Assembly (NCBI GenBank): GCA_019638705.1
Contig: JAHBTI010000003.1
Span: 1 to 64,000, forward strand
Length of the DNA stretch: 64,000 bases
Direction of reading: 5' to 3'
Source: Bacteroidota bacterium
GTDB taxonomy: Bacteria; Bacteroidota; Bacteroidia; B-17B0; Aurantibacillaceae
The position numbers were made by a program, and so were the translations under genes. The notes under the pieces are model-generated. The model ran no database searches. It had not been told where the DNA came from and saw nothing but the letters and a program-made list of their open reading frames with translations. Below are positions 17,373 through 25,733 of this stretch, piece by piece (the stretch's first letter is position 1; each line of letters begins with the position of its first letter).

Positions 17373-17391
17373 TAGCAACTTGGTGTGTTTT
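17354..17391 (-). terminator. Intrinsic terminator after the giant T9SS gene, containing the A4 start codon
   Basis: A perfect 17-bp inverted repeat (AAAACACACCAAGTTGC and its complement) with a 4-nt loop, 16 nt after the stop of the giant gene, followed on the minus strand by TTTTTATTTT. The A4 ATG (17370-17372) lies at the loop-stem boundary, so the hairpin may both reduce read-through and hide the A4 start. Confidence 0.8.
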
Positions 17392-17406
17392 ATAGAAACA
17401 CAACTG

Positions 17407-20400
17407 TTACCACTTAGCAATAAGCAGTTTTTTAGAAATAGTTTTACCATGTTCATTAGTAATTGTGGTAATATAAGCCCCATTTATTAAGTGCAAATCC
17501 ACAGAGAAAATGTAATTTTCTGTTCTTATTTGTTGTGATACAAGCACCCTGCCTGTCAAATCACAGATACGAATAATTAAGTTGTCTTTTTCTATACTGC
17601 TTTTAACTGTAACTCTATTGCTTGTGGGGTTGGGAAATAAGTCTATTTGCCAATTTTCTGCTTGCTGAATATTTAAACTTTCATCTTGAGAAGTTACAGC
17701 AAACCTCTCACCCATGCTTTCTGCATTACAATCTTCATACATCATCACTGTATTAAATATGCTGTTAAACAAGGCTCTTGCTTTATAAACACTTGCGCCG
17801 TATTCAATAGGGCATAGATTAGCCATAGTTATTAAAGCAAGGCTGTCATCAGGGGTAAATATTGCATCTTCGTCAGTAAGAATTTGCAAATAATCAGCAT
17901 ATAAATTATAGTAGTTTATGTCATTTGCCTCAATGTAATTTTCGGCACTCAATGCGCTTAATATGCTTTGCGCTTCGGTATAATGTCCCGTATATAATTT
18001 TTCCTGCGCCAAAGCTAATTGACCTAAATTGGTAGTGCCCGTAATATCATCGTACCAATCTGACATATCATTATCGTTTGTTCTTATGCTGTCGTTATAG
18101 CGCAAAAACTGATATAACTGCGCCTTTGCCAAATAGGCTTGCAAAGCATTGTCAAAATCAGGATTAAAAGGATTTGCTTCTAATCGGGCTTGTGTCCAAT
18201 CACAATGAAAAGCATAATATGGACTTGTTACAACAGCGGTGCTGGTTGCATAAGACCAAGCACCGAAAGGAGGATTTCCGTCAGTATTCGGCGGTGTGTT
18301 AGAAACTGATGACCATACATACAAAGGTGAGCTGGTAGTATTGGAGCTTTCAGACCAAATACCGTAGTTTGTAGTTCCCGTCCAAGCAGCAGTACCACCA
18401 ATCCAAGCATTGCCCATGCCCGTGCTGCTGTTGCCCTGCTGCCCAATTATGCCTTCAAAGGTGTTAGTAGCCGTAGCGTAACCCTCCAGGCGCATGCCGT
18501 TAGTCATGTTATCCATGCTGTTACCAAGCCAATGCATAGCGGTAAGCGATGAGGTTGCGTTAAGCCCCGCAAATACAAAACCTTTGTTGGCATTTTTTGT
18601 ATTGTTACATACCACGCGCGGCGATTGATAACCCGTATTTTGGCAGCAATATACAAGGCTTATGTTTGCAGTGCTGTTGCCCGCGCCCTGCACCTCATTC
18701 CGCCACACATACTGCGCATCGCCTGTCAAAAAATTTGCTATACCGTTGCTAAGTTCTATGCCGCGCTGTGTCCAGCCGATGGGGTGTTCGGTTAAAGTTA
18801 AACTGTTTTTTGCAATCCATACAGGAAAGTTGGTAATGCCGTTTACACTAATACCATTCCATACGCGGTTTATTTGGTTATCGGTTATGCTAATTCCCGT
18901 GGGGTGAAAAAAAGTAATTGCCGGGTCGTAATGTGCCCTGTTCCAATCGTAGCTTGGAAACAGTGCAGGCGATTGCGGCAATACCGAAGGCGTGATTGGC
19001 ACTACGCCAAGCGGGTTAGTAATGCTTACGGCTTGGTTCATAAAGCCGTTATTGCTTGGCGTACCCGCGCTAAAGGTATTGTTGTGTATGGCTATAATAG
19101 AAAGCGTGTTGCCGTAAACGGGGCTAAAGCCACCCGATACCTGCGCCAACGATATGGGTATATTAATGGCATTCCCAATATTGGTAAACTCGTTGTTGGT
19201 AATGTAATAGTTTACGCGGTTGCTGTTCAGCGTTAGCCCGTGTACTCCGCCACCCAAGAGGTAGGCTTGCGGTGAAATACCAACCTGTGTTTGTGTGCTG
19301 CGCATAATGGCATTACTCAATCTGAAATCAAAAATATTTTTGCCCCACACGCCCTGCGAGCAGTTCCAAAAACGGTTGCCCGTGGCTTTGCTTACAGCAC
19401 TCATATCCAACAGTCGGTTGGTGTTGTCTAAGCTTTGGTACATTACTGCCGACGAAGGGATATAATTTGGGAGCATAAGCCCGCTATACGGACTGTTTCT
19501 GTTTTGAAATACATTGTTTTTTAATGTCAGATTGCTGTTTTCGGCGTATATAAAAGCCCTGCTGTGGTTATCAAACAAATTAAAGTTGTTGGCATCGGTG
19601 CTGTCACCAATGGTTACGCCATAATAAGTATTAGGACTTGTTGAAACATCAGTATAACCCACGCTGTTTAAACTAATACCGCAAAACGAGGTTTGCCCTG
19701 CGTAAGGGGCTTTCAGCGTGGCGGGCGCGTAATCGTTATCGTGCAAATAGGGTGTGGCTGTCTCTGTGGTAGAAGAAGCAGCATGGCGTAAGCCAAGCGA
19801 TGAGGTGCTTACCGAAGCCCAATTATCATTCGTAAAAGGTAAATCGCGGCAGGTAAATACGCAGTTATCCACGTTTAAAAAATCGTTGTTGTAAGGTAAG
19901 TACGTCAACGTTTCAGTAACAGCAATATCCGTGTGATTTTTATTAAATACGGTGTTGTGTACATCAATATTAGAATACGGAACATTGTTGTATATTTTAG
20001 TATATGAAATGGCTTTAACAGCATCTTCTATAAATGTACTTTTTCCGTTACCGTCTTCATCAATATATAATACAGCGTTCTCTTCCACCTCTATTCCTTG
20101 CCACATTTCGCCCTCGCAGGTATGCAGGTGCGAACCAATGATGTCAAGCGTAGTGCCGTCGCTTACAATAAGTTTTAAATTGGGCGCAAAAATAACATCA
20201 GCATTTGAAAATGTAACAGCACTATTAACCCATATAACAGGAACTCCGTTAATCCATATATCGGAAGTGATAAAATATCCTCCAAAAGTATTGGGCGAAA
20301 CAGCGGTATAAGTGCCGTTAAGCCCACCGTTGAAGTATGTCCATGGGTCTAACAAAGTATATCCTACACTTGAACTTATTGCAGCAGGCACATCAATGCC

Positions 20401-23187
20401 AATCGTTTCGGTAAAGCTGCAAAGTGTGTTTGACATTACCGTAGTAACGCTATAAATTGTGCTTACGGTGGGTGTAACAACAATGGAGCTTGTAGTTTCA
20501 GTACCCGGTTGCCACACAAGCGTACTGTAATTTCCGAGTGCGGTAAGCGTAAGCGAAGTGTACGGGCATATTGTGGTGGCGTTAGGTGTTACGGTGTTTT
20601 CGCTGTTTGAAACAGAAATCATATAATATTCCGTGCTCACACAACTGCCGTTTGTATAAGTGTAAGCTATAGGGTATGTGTTGCCCGAAGCAAGCGGCAC
20701 GGGCGGTGAATTAAAATGATACTGCCCTGTACCGCTGTCATAGCTCACATAATTGCCCGAAAACGTGCCCACGGAAGAGGTAGAAGTATGAGCCGCCATA
20801 TCTGTAATGCTTGAATTGCCGCATATTGGTGCATGATTAAACGAAGGATTTGCCGCAGGCACAAGCACAAATTCATCTAAATAGCACATTAAATTTGTAG
20901 TGGAACTGCCCACAGGACTTATGTCCACATACAAAGCCGTATGATTAATAGAACTTGTAAATGTAAAAACCTGAATAATCTGTGTCCATGTGTTTACAGA
21001 ATTTATAGTGAATTGCCCTATCGTATATAAGCCCACAGTAGGTATGCCAACAGCATTGTTAGCCGAATACGTTGCGATTGTAATTACCACAGGCGCATTG
21101 TTAGTGTTAAAGCCCTGTGCCGTACTTGTTACATTTGCCGCCATAAACGAGAGCCTGTAGGGCGTGCCGAACATTAGGGGCGATGAAAGATTATTTTTTA
21201 TTACACTACCTACGCTGCCGCTCGGGCTGCAATACAAGCCCACTACGCGGTCATTACCCGTGCCGTTAAAACTGTTCATTGGCGTTGCAGAACCTATGGT
21301 GTTTACGCCCAAATTATATGTTGTGCCTGTGGTACAACTGCGCGTAATGGCTACTGCATTACCAAAACTTTCCCAACAACTTACTAATTGTGTTGTGTTG
21401 CTCATTGCACCACCACACGCTGCCCCTGCGTTAGTGCTTTCAAAACCTGCATTTTGCACCATGTTACAAGCATTGGAAGCATTGCAGTTCGCCGACATAA
21501 AATATACAAACACGTAGGTGGCATTACCCGTTATCGTCCCGTCGTCAGGATAATATTTTAGTACCGTTAAACCTGCGCCCTGCGTGGCATTCACTATTAA
21601 GCTGCCACCCGCAACGCTTACCGTTGCATTGGAATAGACCGAACTCACCGACGAGGCAGATATGGACAAGCCCGACGAGGGTATATCATTTGCCAGCAAA
21701 GTTGCCAACGAAATGCTGTAACTGCTGCCTGACGTGGTAAAGCTGTAAGCACCGTTTTGTAAGCCGTCGTTTATACCGATGACGTTTGTGGGTGTGCAAG
21801 CTCCTGTGGGGTAGGTATAGGTGCTGAGTCCTCCACCCATGAAAGGATATAAAGTTGTTGAGGGAGATGTAACTAAGGAGTAAGAGCTGTGATAAATAAC
21901 AGGAGAACTGCTGTAAGAACCGTTTGAACCGAGAGAATAGCCCAAAGCGCAAAGGGCTAAACGTTCTTCGTCTTTATAATAGCGTTTCGTATAACATGAA
22001 CCTACGTTTGGATAGGACATGACAAAATACTTATCTTCAGTAGGAGACGGGCAGCCGGACGGTAATTGGGGAGTAAAAGCAGGGGTGCTGCACAAATCTT
22101 CAAAATGGCTTAAACCGTTATACGGATTTGGAGTGCGAACCTTTAGCCAAACACTTGGTGTGGAAAACTGAATGGCTGCCGAACAGGTACTGACAGAAGG
22201 CAGTATTGCCGAAAGCGAGGCGGTAAAAGAATAGCTGCCAGCTGAGGTCTGTGATAACAAAGGATTTCCGCCGGCATCTTTCAAAAAAGTATCATAATGC
22301 TCATAATAATTGTTGTTTTGACCAAAATAAGAAATTCCTGTGCTGTGAGTCAGAGAAGCAAACCCAAGCATATGCCCTACTTCATGTAATAAAACAGTGT
22401 ACAAATCAATTTGAGGTGGTGAGCTAAGCGGCAGAGATAAAAGGTCAGTATTCCATTGTGCAATAGGGGCATTAGAAGCATCAGGATTAATCAACAATAT
22501 GCCATGATAAAAATTTGCTTGGGTGATTGACGGAGATGGTATGGGTAAGGAAACAAAGGTGTTCGTATAAACAATAGGAATATTTTGATAGGGGTCAAGC
22601 CCTGATATTAAAGCGCGGTGAACCAAGCCGTCCATCAAACCCGCATTGGGATTACTTGGGTTTGTCGGGAAACAATAAAAAGAACTTGCTTGTGCGGGAT
22701 GAGTGTAAGGAATAGAGTTAGTAGAAGTAAGAATAAAAGGATAATCGGAAATGTATATATTAATAGAACCTAAGGGTATATCCGAATGAATAAAATTGGA
22801 AATATCAATAAAAAACTGACATATCAATGTTTGTGCCGCCACAGTTTGTAAGAATGGAGTTCCCTGTTGTTGTTTAACATCAAAATACAGAGTAAAATAC
22901 CCCGCCTGAAAAGAAGTAGTTGGTACAGAATTAATAACCATTCCCGTACCTGTGCTGCTCGCGGGAACTTGCACTTGTAAATCTGCCAAGTTGTATTCAT
23001 TTCCAAATCTGTCATACACCTTATCAAATATACCGTTGGGCGTAATTTGCGGTGTAATGGTTTGCGTTTGTGTAATCCCTCTTCCCGACATCATCATCAG
23101 GAAAATAAAAAATAGAAAAACAACATTTTGTTTTTTACAAAGGCTTTTTGTATGTGTGTTCGCGTTGTTGTGAGTGTGTTTTTTCAT
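17407..23187 (-). CDS. Giant secreted protein: metalloprotease-like domain, beta-helix region, T9SS type A sorting domain
   Basis: 1926 residues from ATG 23187, chosen because KKHTHNN... leads into a signal peptide (VVFLFFIFLMMMSGRG); an ATG at 23244 is an alternative. Near residue 268 is LHEVGHMLGFASLTH, an HExxHxxG zinc-protease-like motif with a further His where gluzincin/metzincin-like enzymes place a ligand. Next come an NGSFE-like module (MVQNAGFESTNAG ... SCWESFGNA), an Ig-like module (TICPYTSLTLTALGNYSTLVW), and a long Asn-rich region resembling a right-handed beta-helix (NVFQNRNSPYSG, NNTFSAG, ITDNQINRVWNGI). The end is the TTNLGQLALAQEK helical module and a sorting domain (LFPNPTSNRVTVKSS). 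It heads the array. Protease activity is inferred from the motif only. Confidence 0.8.
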   Translation of the reverse strand: MKKHTHNNANTHTKSLCKKQNVVFLFFIFLMMMSGRGITQTQTITPQITPNGIFDKVYDRFGNEYNLADLQVQVPASSTGTGMVINSVPTTSFQAGYFTLYFDVKQQQGTPFLQTVAAQTLICQFFIDISNFIHSDIPLGSINIYISDYPFILTSTNSIPYTHPAQASSFYCFPTNPSNPNAGLMDGLVHRALISGLDPYQNIPIVYTNTFVSLPIPSPSITQANFYHGILLINPDASNAPIAQWNTDLLSLPLSSPPQIDLYTVLLHEVGHMLGFASLTHSTGISYFGQNNNYYEHYDTFLKDAGGNPLLSQTSAGSYSFTASLSAILPSVSTCSAAIQFSTPSVWLKVRTPNPYNGLSHFEDLCSTPAFTPQLPSGCPSPTEDKYFVMSYPNVGSCYTKRYYKDEERLALCALGYSLGSNGSYSSSPVIYHSSYSLVTSPSTTLYPFMGGGLSTYTYPTGACTPTNVIGINDGLQNGAYSFTTSGSSYSISLATLLANDIPSSGLSISASSVSSVYSNATVSVAGGSLIVNATQGAGLTVLKYYPDDGTITGNATYVFVYFMSANCNASNACNMVQNAGFESTNAGAACGGAMSNTTQLVSCWESFGNAVAITRSCTTGTTYNLGVNTIGSATPMNSFNGTGNDRVVGLYCSPSGSVGSVIKNNLSSPLMFGTPYRLSFMAANVTSTAQGFNTNNAPVVITIATYSANNAVGIPTVGLYTIGQFTINSVNTWTQIIQVFTFTSSINHTALYVDISPVGSSTTNLMCYLDEFVLVPAANPSFNHAPICGNSSITDMAAHTSTSSVGTFSGNYVSYDSGTGQYHFNSPPVPLASGNTYPIAYTYTNGSCVSTEYYMISVSNSENTVTPNATTICPYTSLTLTALGNYSTLVWQPGTETTSSIVVTPTVSTIYSVTTVMSNTLCSFTETIGIDVPAAISSSVGYTLLDPWTYFNGGLNGTYTAVSPNTFGGYFITSDIWINGVPVIWVNSAVTFSNADVIFAPNLKLIVSDGTTLDIIGSHLHTCEGEMWQGIEVEENAVLYIDEDGNGKSTFIEDAVKAISYTKIYNNVPYSNIDVHNTVFNKNHTDIAVTETLTYLPYNNDFLNVDNCVFTCRDLPFTNDNWASVSTSSLGLRHAASSTTETATPYLHDNDYAPATLKAPYAGQTSFCGISLNSVGYTDVSTSPNTYYGVTIGDSTDANNFNLFDNHSRAFIYAENSNLTLKNNVFQNRNSPYSGLMLPNYIPSSAVMYQSLDNTNRLLDMSAVSKATGNRFWNCSQGVWGKNIFDFRLSNAIMRSTQTQVGISPQAYLLGGGVHGLTLNSNRVNYYITNNEFTNIGNAINIPISLAQVSGGFSPVYGNTLSIIAIHNNTFSAGTPSNNGFMNQAVSITNPLGVVPITPSVLPQSPALFPSYDWNRAHYDPAITFFHPTGISITDNQINRVWNGISVNGITNFPVWIAKNSLTLTEHPIGWTQRGIELSNGIANFLTGDAQYVWRNEVQGAGNSTANISLVYCCQNTGYQSPRVVCNNTKNANKGFVFAGLNATSSLTAMHWLGNSMDNMTNGMRLEGYATATNTFEGIIGQQGNSSTGMGNAWIGGTAAWTGTTNYGIWSESSNTTSSPLYVWSSVSNTPPNTDGNPPFGAWSYATSTAVVTSPYYAFHCDWTQARLEANPFNPDFDNALQAYLAKAQLYQFLRYNDSIRTNDNDMSDWYDDITGTTNLGQLALAQEKLYTGHYTEAQSILSALSAENYIEANDINYYNLYADYLQILTDEDAIFTPDDSLALITMANLCPIEYGASVYKARALFNSIFNTVMMYEDCNAESMGERFAVTSQDESLNIQQAENWQIDLFPNPTSNRVTVKSSIEKDNLIIRICDLTGRVLVSQQIRTENYIFSVDLHLINGAYITTITNEHGKTISKKLLIAKW

Positions 23188-23319
23188 TGTGACTTGGTGT
23201 TTTTTATGTTTATAATTTATTTTTTTAAGAAATTTTTTATTCACAGACTACTTACAAAAATCTCTTAATTTTTATTCTCTCATAAAATCATTACGGCACA
23301 TTTCAAATGTAGTCAAAAG

Positions 23320-23327
23320 CAAAGATA
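23320..23327 (-). promoter_or_regulatory. -7 box (TATCTTTG) for the T9SS array
   Basis: The minus strand reads TATCTTTG, matching TAnnTTTG. It lies about 130 nt upstream of the preferred start of the giant gene. No other strong match was seen between 23188 and 23400. Confidence 0.45.
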
Positions 23328-23401
23328 TAATACATATAAAAAACAACAGATGAGATAAAACTCACCTTATTTTTTTCGGGATATGGTCAAATTAGCCATA
23401 G

Positions 23402-23614
23402 ATGAAAGCAGAAGATACCCTGAGCAAAATAGAGCAAAACATTACCGCCATACGAAAACAAAAAGGGCTTACAAGTAATGAGTTGGGCTATGTGTGCGAT
23501 ATTGACAAATCTGCGCTCATTCACATAGAAAAAGGCAGAATAAACGTTACCATTAAAACGCTTCACAAAATTGCTTCTGTTCTTGATGTGGAGATTATTG
23601 AATTTCTGAAATAA
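23402..23614 (+). CDS. XRE-family HTH regulator (70 aa)
   Basis: A one-domain Cro/C1-type DNA-binding protein: IEQNITAIRKQKGLTSNELGYVCDIDKSALIHIEKGRINVTIKTLHKIASVLDVEIIEFLK covers the five-helix fold. It diverges from the T9SS array promoter about 75 bp away, so it may regulate that promoter, though only position supports this. No partner toxin is next to it. Confidence 0.85.
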   Translation: MKAEDTLSKIEQNITAIRKQKGLTSNELGYVCDIDKSALIHIEKGRINVTIKTLHKIASVLDVEIIEFLK

Positions 23615-23647
23615 AATTGAAACAGTTTCTAAATTCTGCTCAAAAAT

Positions 23648-24472
23648 TTACCGCAGCAATGCCACAACCTCCTCCCTCGTTTTCCCCTGCTCTCTTAAAA
23701 AACGTACAGAAGTATCACCTGCCGATTTTGATAATTTTTCGCCCTGTGCATTGGTAAGCAAAGCATGATGATGAAAGCTTGCGTTTAAAAAACGCTCTTG
23801 TTTTAAAACAGAAGCCAAATACAACTGCGCCAAAGTAGAATGCCACAAATCCTCACCACGCACAATTAAATCAATATTATAAAACACATCATCAATCAGC
23901 GAGGCTAATTGATAAGAAGGAAATCCGTCTTTTCTTCGTACAATAAAATAGTTCATTATCGACGGAAGTTTTGTTTTTATTTGCTCGCCGTTTAAAGCAT
24001 TTACAACAATTTCTTTGTCTTCATCGGTGTTCAGTCGCCAAACAACATCTTTTGCGTGTAAAGAAATATTTTTGTGTTTGCACGTTCCTGCATACACACC
24101 ATTCGGGCTATCGTGTAAAACCTTTGTGCGCGAACACGAGCAGGCAAAAACTTTCCCCTCGTTTTTTAATTGTTGCAATGCGTGATTATACAACTCTAAT
24201 CTGTGCAGTTGCGAAAATTTTTCTTCAAACTCGTTTGTGTTTTTTGCGCCCTCCTGCCATCCTATGTTTAAAAAATTCAGCGTGTCAAAAATATCCTGCA
24301 CATACTTTTTTTGCACACGTTCGCGGTCAAGGTCGTCAATGCGCAGCAACATTTTTGCGCCGTATTGCAAAGCTAATTTTTGTGTAAGAAGAAAAGAGTA
24401 AGCATTGCCCAAATGCAAAAAACCGCTTGGTGTGGGCGCAAGGCGCGTTTTATTGAAATGCTTAAACGACAT
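23648..24472 (-). CDS. gluQ: Glutamyl-Q tRNA(Asp) synthetase (GluQ-RS)
   Basis: 274 residues, the length of GluQ-RS rather than full GluRS because the anticodon-binding domain is absent. The class I motifs are HLGN (20-23, HIGH-type) and KLSKS (245-249). The zinc-ligand set Cys111, Cys113, Tyr127 and Cys131 (CSCSR ... YAGTC) is the GluQ-RS signature. The enzyme attaches glutamate to queuosine in tRNA(Asp). queA, of the same modification pathway, lies 13 kb away. The ATG at 24472 gives the normal N-terminus. Confidence 0.9.
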   Translation of the reverse strand: MSFKHFNKTRLAPTPSGFLHLGNAYSFLLTQKLALQYGAKMLLRIDDLDRERVQKKYVQDIFDTLNFLNIGWQEGAKNTNEFEEKFSQLHRLELYNHALQQLKNEGKVFACSCSRTKVLHDSPNGVYAGTCKHKNISLHAKDVVWRLNTDEDKEIVVNALNGEQIKTKLPSIMNYFIVRRKDGFPSYQLASLIDDVFYNIDLIVRGEDLWHSTLAQLYLASVLKQERFLNASFHHHALLTNAQGEKLSKSAGDTSVRFLREQGKTREEVVALLR

Positions 24473-24483
24473 ATAAAATCATT

Positions 24484-24612
24484 AAACACATAGAAACATA
24501 GTTTTTCATAGAATGTATTATTTGCATTTAGGTTCACATAGTCGTGTCGCTTTGCGATATTCTTTGTGAACTTTGTAAGCTCTGCAAAAAAAATCTATGT
24601 GCCTATGTGGTT
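24484..24612. repeat. Dispersed palindromic repeat, divergent copy 2
   Basis: Between gluQ and the M23 gene. The left arm AAACACATAGAAACATAG pairs with the right arm CTATGTGCCTATGTGGTTT; the inner part holds a second imperfect pair (TTCACATAGTCG / TTTGTGAACTTTG). Related in style to the CACAAAGACAC copies elsewhere. Confidence 0.6.
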
Positions 24613-24620
24613 TAGAAAGA

Positions 24621-25592
24621 TTAATCAAACGCTTGCGTGGCTTGCCGCGAAAGTTCCAACAACTGCTGATATTGTTCGGGCGTTAAATCGTTGTAATAAA
24701 AATTAATCGGGTTGGTACGCTCGCCGTTTTTAAACACTTCGTAATGAACGTGCGGACCTGTACTTAACCCTGTGCTGCCAACGTAACCAATCAATTGTCC
24801 GCGTTTTACTTTTTGCCCTGTTTTTACGGCGGTTTTGCTCATGTGTCCGTACAAGGTGCGGTAACCGTAGCTGTGGTCTAATATAACATGTATGCCGTAA
24901 CCGTTTGAGGTATTTGCCGCCAGTTCAACAATTCCGTCGCCTGTGGCATACAGTTCTGTGCCCAAAGGCGCGGCAAAATCCATGCCGGGGTGAAACTCCG
25001 ATGTTTTATAAATTGGGTGCGTACGCCAGCCCCAGCCGCTTGGCATATGTTTTAAATCTTTGTTGTTTAAAGGCATAATGGCAGGAATGGAAGCCAGCAT
25101 TTCCTTTTTGTTTTTTGCCAAACTCACCACATCGTCAAACGATTTTGCCTGAACATACATTTGCTTTGAAATTCTGTCCATGCGCTCGGTGGCTGATTTT
25201 ATAAGTTCGCCGTTATCGTAAGTATCAAAAATGGCGTATTTGTCGCTCCCGCCCGAACCGCCGTAACGCACCGATTTTGGCAGAGGGTCGCTTTCCAAAA
25301 TAACGCGGTAAATGTTGTCGTCACGGTCTGCCAAATCTTTTAATACCAGCTCGGCTTGCTTCATTTTTTTATCCAACAAACCGTATTGTAACTGCAACGC
25401 CTCAATTTCGCGGGCTTTTTTCTTTTCGGTGGGCGAAGGCAAATATTCTCCTGCCAGCACAATGCTTATGGTAGCAAACACCAAACCCATTGCCAAATAA
25501 GAGGTTATGCGCCACAACCGCTGCCCCAGAGTAATTTTTACGCGCTCGTAAGTGAGCGATTTGGTATCAAATTTATATTTGACTTTTGACAT
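24621..25592 (-). CDS. M23-family metallopeptidase (peptidoglycan hydrolase), membrane-anchored
   Basis: 323 residues. A basic cytosolic N-terminus, one membrane segment (about 31-48), a coiled-coil-like region (55-90), then a C-terminal LytM/peptidase M23 domain. The zinc ligands are visible: His201 and Asp205 (FHPGMDFAAP) and His283 in HVHYE, with His250 in YGHMS. The full set suggests an active endopeptidase cutting peptidoglycan cross-links or bridges, rather than a degenerate activator. It lies in a tandem pair with gluQ and is divergent from alaS. Confidence 0.92.
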   Translation of the reverse strand: MSKVKYKFDTKSLTYERVKITLGQRLWRITSYLAMGLVFATISIVLAGEYLPSPTEKKKAREIEALQLQYGLLDKKMKQAELVLKDLADRDDNIYRVILESDPLPKSVRYGGSGGSDKYAIFDTYDNGELIKSATERMDRISKQMYVQAKSFDDVVSLAKNKKEMLASIPAIMPLNNKDLKHMPSGWGWRTHPIYKTSEFHPGMDFAAPLGTELYATGDGIVELAANTSNGYGIHVILDHSYGYRTLYGHMSKTAVKTGQKVKRGQLIGYVGSTGLSTGPHVHYEVFKNGERTNPINFYYNDLTPEQYQQLLELSRQATQAFD

Positions 25593-25600
25593 TTGCAGCC

Positions 25601-25608
25601 CAAAATTA
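25601..25608 (-). promoter_or_regulatory. -7 box (TAATTTTG) for the M23 gene
   Basis: The minus strand reads TAATTTTG, ending 8 nt before the ATG at 25592. ATTTG (minus strand, 25630-25634) lies 21 nt upstream as a -33 element. The transcript would have almost no leader. Confidence 0.6.
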
Positions 25609-25705
25609 ACCTTTTATCTGTAAAAATCACAAATCCGAACGCATAAAAACCAACATATCATTTTTGAAAACCTTTAATCGGCAGCCACAAACAAGGAACA
25701 TTTAC

Positions 25706-25713
25706 TAAATTCG
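25706..25713 (+). promoter_or_regulatory. Variant -7 box (TAAATTCG) for alaS
   Basis: TAnnTTCG, one base off the usual TAnnTTTG. It lies 20 nt before the alaS ATG. The same variant is present before carA (56035), rlmD (42446-42453, minus) and queA. Confidence 0.4.
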
Positions 25714-25733
25714 CGCTTCATTAAAAATCCTGT

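Noticed and set aside
11025..23187. Adhesin or phage-tail cluster
   Set aside because: No phage genes (terminase, portal, tail measure) are present; the sorting domains point to T9SS export instead.
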